In this document: piece by piece, positions 10,902 to 11,183 of the stretch
How the letters are laid out: every line of letters begins with the position of its first letter
Position numbering within the stretch: position 1 is the first letter of the stretch
Assembly: GCA_024654485.1 (NCBI GenBank)
Contig: JANLHO010000002.1
Coordinates: 1 to 11,183, forward strand
Length of the DNA stretch: 11,183 nucleotides
From: Patescibacteria group bacterium
Lineage (GTDB): Bacteria > Patescibacteriota > Minisyncoccia > Phycocordibacterales > UBA2100
Reading direction: 5' to 3'
The notes under the pieces: model-generated
Databases searched by the model: none
Told to the model about the DNA's origin: nothing
The model's input: the letters and a program-made list of their open reading frames with translations, nothing else
Translations under genes and position numbers: made by a program

Positions 10902-10973
10902 GCTCCCGTGGTGAAACGGATATCACAGCAGTCTTCGGAACTGTCGTTCCAGGTTCGAATCCTGGCGGGAGCA
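10902..10973 (+). tRNA. tRNA-Arg (anticodon UCG)
   Basis: Acceptor arms GCTCCCG and CGGGAGC, anticodon stem GCAGT/ACTGT with loop CTTCGGA giving UCG, and T arm CCAGG-TTCGAAT-CCTGG complete a 72-nt cloverleaf with discriminator A. CCA is not encoded. Confidence 0.95.
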
Positions 10974-10991
10974 AGAGAATAACTTGTGCGC

Positions 10992-10997
10992 TACAAT
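10992..10997 (+). promoter_or_regulatory. -10 box of cca (leaderless)
   Basis: TACAAT ends 6 nt before ATG 11004. No -35 is recognisable, the expected position being inside the tRNA-Arg 3' end; read-through from the tRNA is an alternative. Confidence 0.45.
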
Positions 10998-11003
10998 GCT
11001 CCC

Positions 11004-11183
11004 ATGAAGCTCCACGTCCCTCCGGAAGTTCTGGCCGTCCACTCCGCGCTGCAAAAAGCGGGGTTTGGGGCCTACCTCGTCGGCGGATGCGTACGCGACC
11101 TTCTGCTGGAGCGCGCGCCCAAGGACTGGGACATCACGACCAACGCCAAGCCCGAAGAGATACAAGAACTTTTTGAAGACACA
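11004..11183 (+). CDS. cca: CCA-adding / poly(A) polymerase family nucleotidyltransferase, N-terminal part
   Basis: Sixty codons are visible before the window ends. AYLVGGCVRDLLLERAPKDW followed by DITTNAKPEEI is the head-domain signature of class II tRNA nucleotidyltransferases: the Gly27-Gly28 loop, Arg31-Asp32, and the metal-binding Asp41 and Asp43. The enzyme adds CCA to tRNA 3' ends; a pure poly(A) polymerase of the same family cannot be excluded from the N-terminus alone. The CCA role is favoured because all four tRNA genes here lack an encoded CCA and this gene starts 31 bp after tRNA-Arg. The start ATG 11004 follows TACAAT by 6 nt without a Shine-Dalgarno. Confidence 0.9.
   Translation, partial: MKLHVPPEVLAVHSALQKAGFGAYLVGGCVRDLLLERAPKDWDITTNAKPEEIQELFEDT

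Overview
The window looks like chromosomal DNA of a small-genome bacterium of the Candidate Phyla Radiation (Patescibacteria), most likely a GC-rich Parcubacteria lineage. This is inferred from several signals. There is a TrmB-type regulator of the sort common in that group. Non-coding DNA carries copies of hairpin repeats whose spurious translations read RQGYGGQ and CAEASAGR. Many genes have a -10 box only 6-9 nt before the start codon and no Shine-Dalgarno, which indicates leaderless mRNAs. No tRNA gene encodes its CCA end. No closer taxonomic placement is supported.

Left part (1-1580): a gene of unknown function cut by the window edge, and a 79-aa highly basic protein, both on the minus strand and both with good Shine-Dalgarno sites. 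They are followed by about 940 bp with no credible protein gene. That stretch is packed with inverted repeats: several hairpins with 8-17 bp arms, two copies of a Parcubacteria-type repeat, and four copies of the decamer CTCTCTCCTC. A strong minus-strand promoter (TTGACA, 17 bp, TATTAT) sits at its far end. It is either a very long structured leader of the small basic-protein gene or a structured non-coding RNA.

Middle (1581-7281): a TrmB-family regulator (+) with a self-overlapping operator/promoter. It converges on, and overlaps by 55 bp, a 680-aa minus-strand protein of unknown function with a GNAT acetyltransferase tail. That gene diverges from clpP across only 55 bp. Then follow rny (RNase Y), with a long leader ending in a GAAA-tetraloop hairpin against the start codon, and an HU-family DNA-binding protein closed by a textbook terminator. 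ClpP and RNase Y are the core proteolysis and mRNA-decay machinery.

Right part (7300-11183): tRNA-Gly(UCC) (-) shares a back-to-back promoter with a membrane-anchored trypsin-like protease (+). Then come tRNA-Pro(UGG) (-) and yraN (-), and a 362-bp intergenic region. This region holds parS-like CACGTG palindromes (two more lie in yraN), DnaA-box-like 9-mers, hairpins and a terminator-like stem. It is followed by a secreted/three-transmembrane protein of unknown function, tRNA-Gly(GCC), tRNA-Arg(UCG), and the start of the CCA-adding enzyme gene, which would complete those tRNAs.

The parts most worth following are the structured non-coding block at 639-1418, the parS/DnaA-like cluster with a repeated hairpin flanking yraN, and the systematic leaderless promoter layout.
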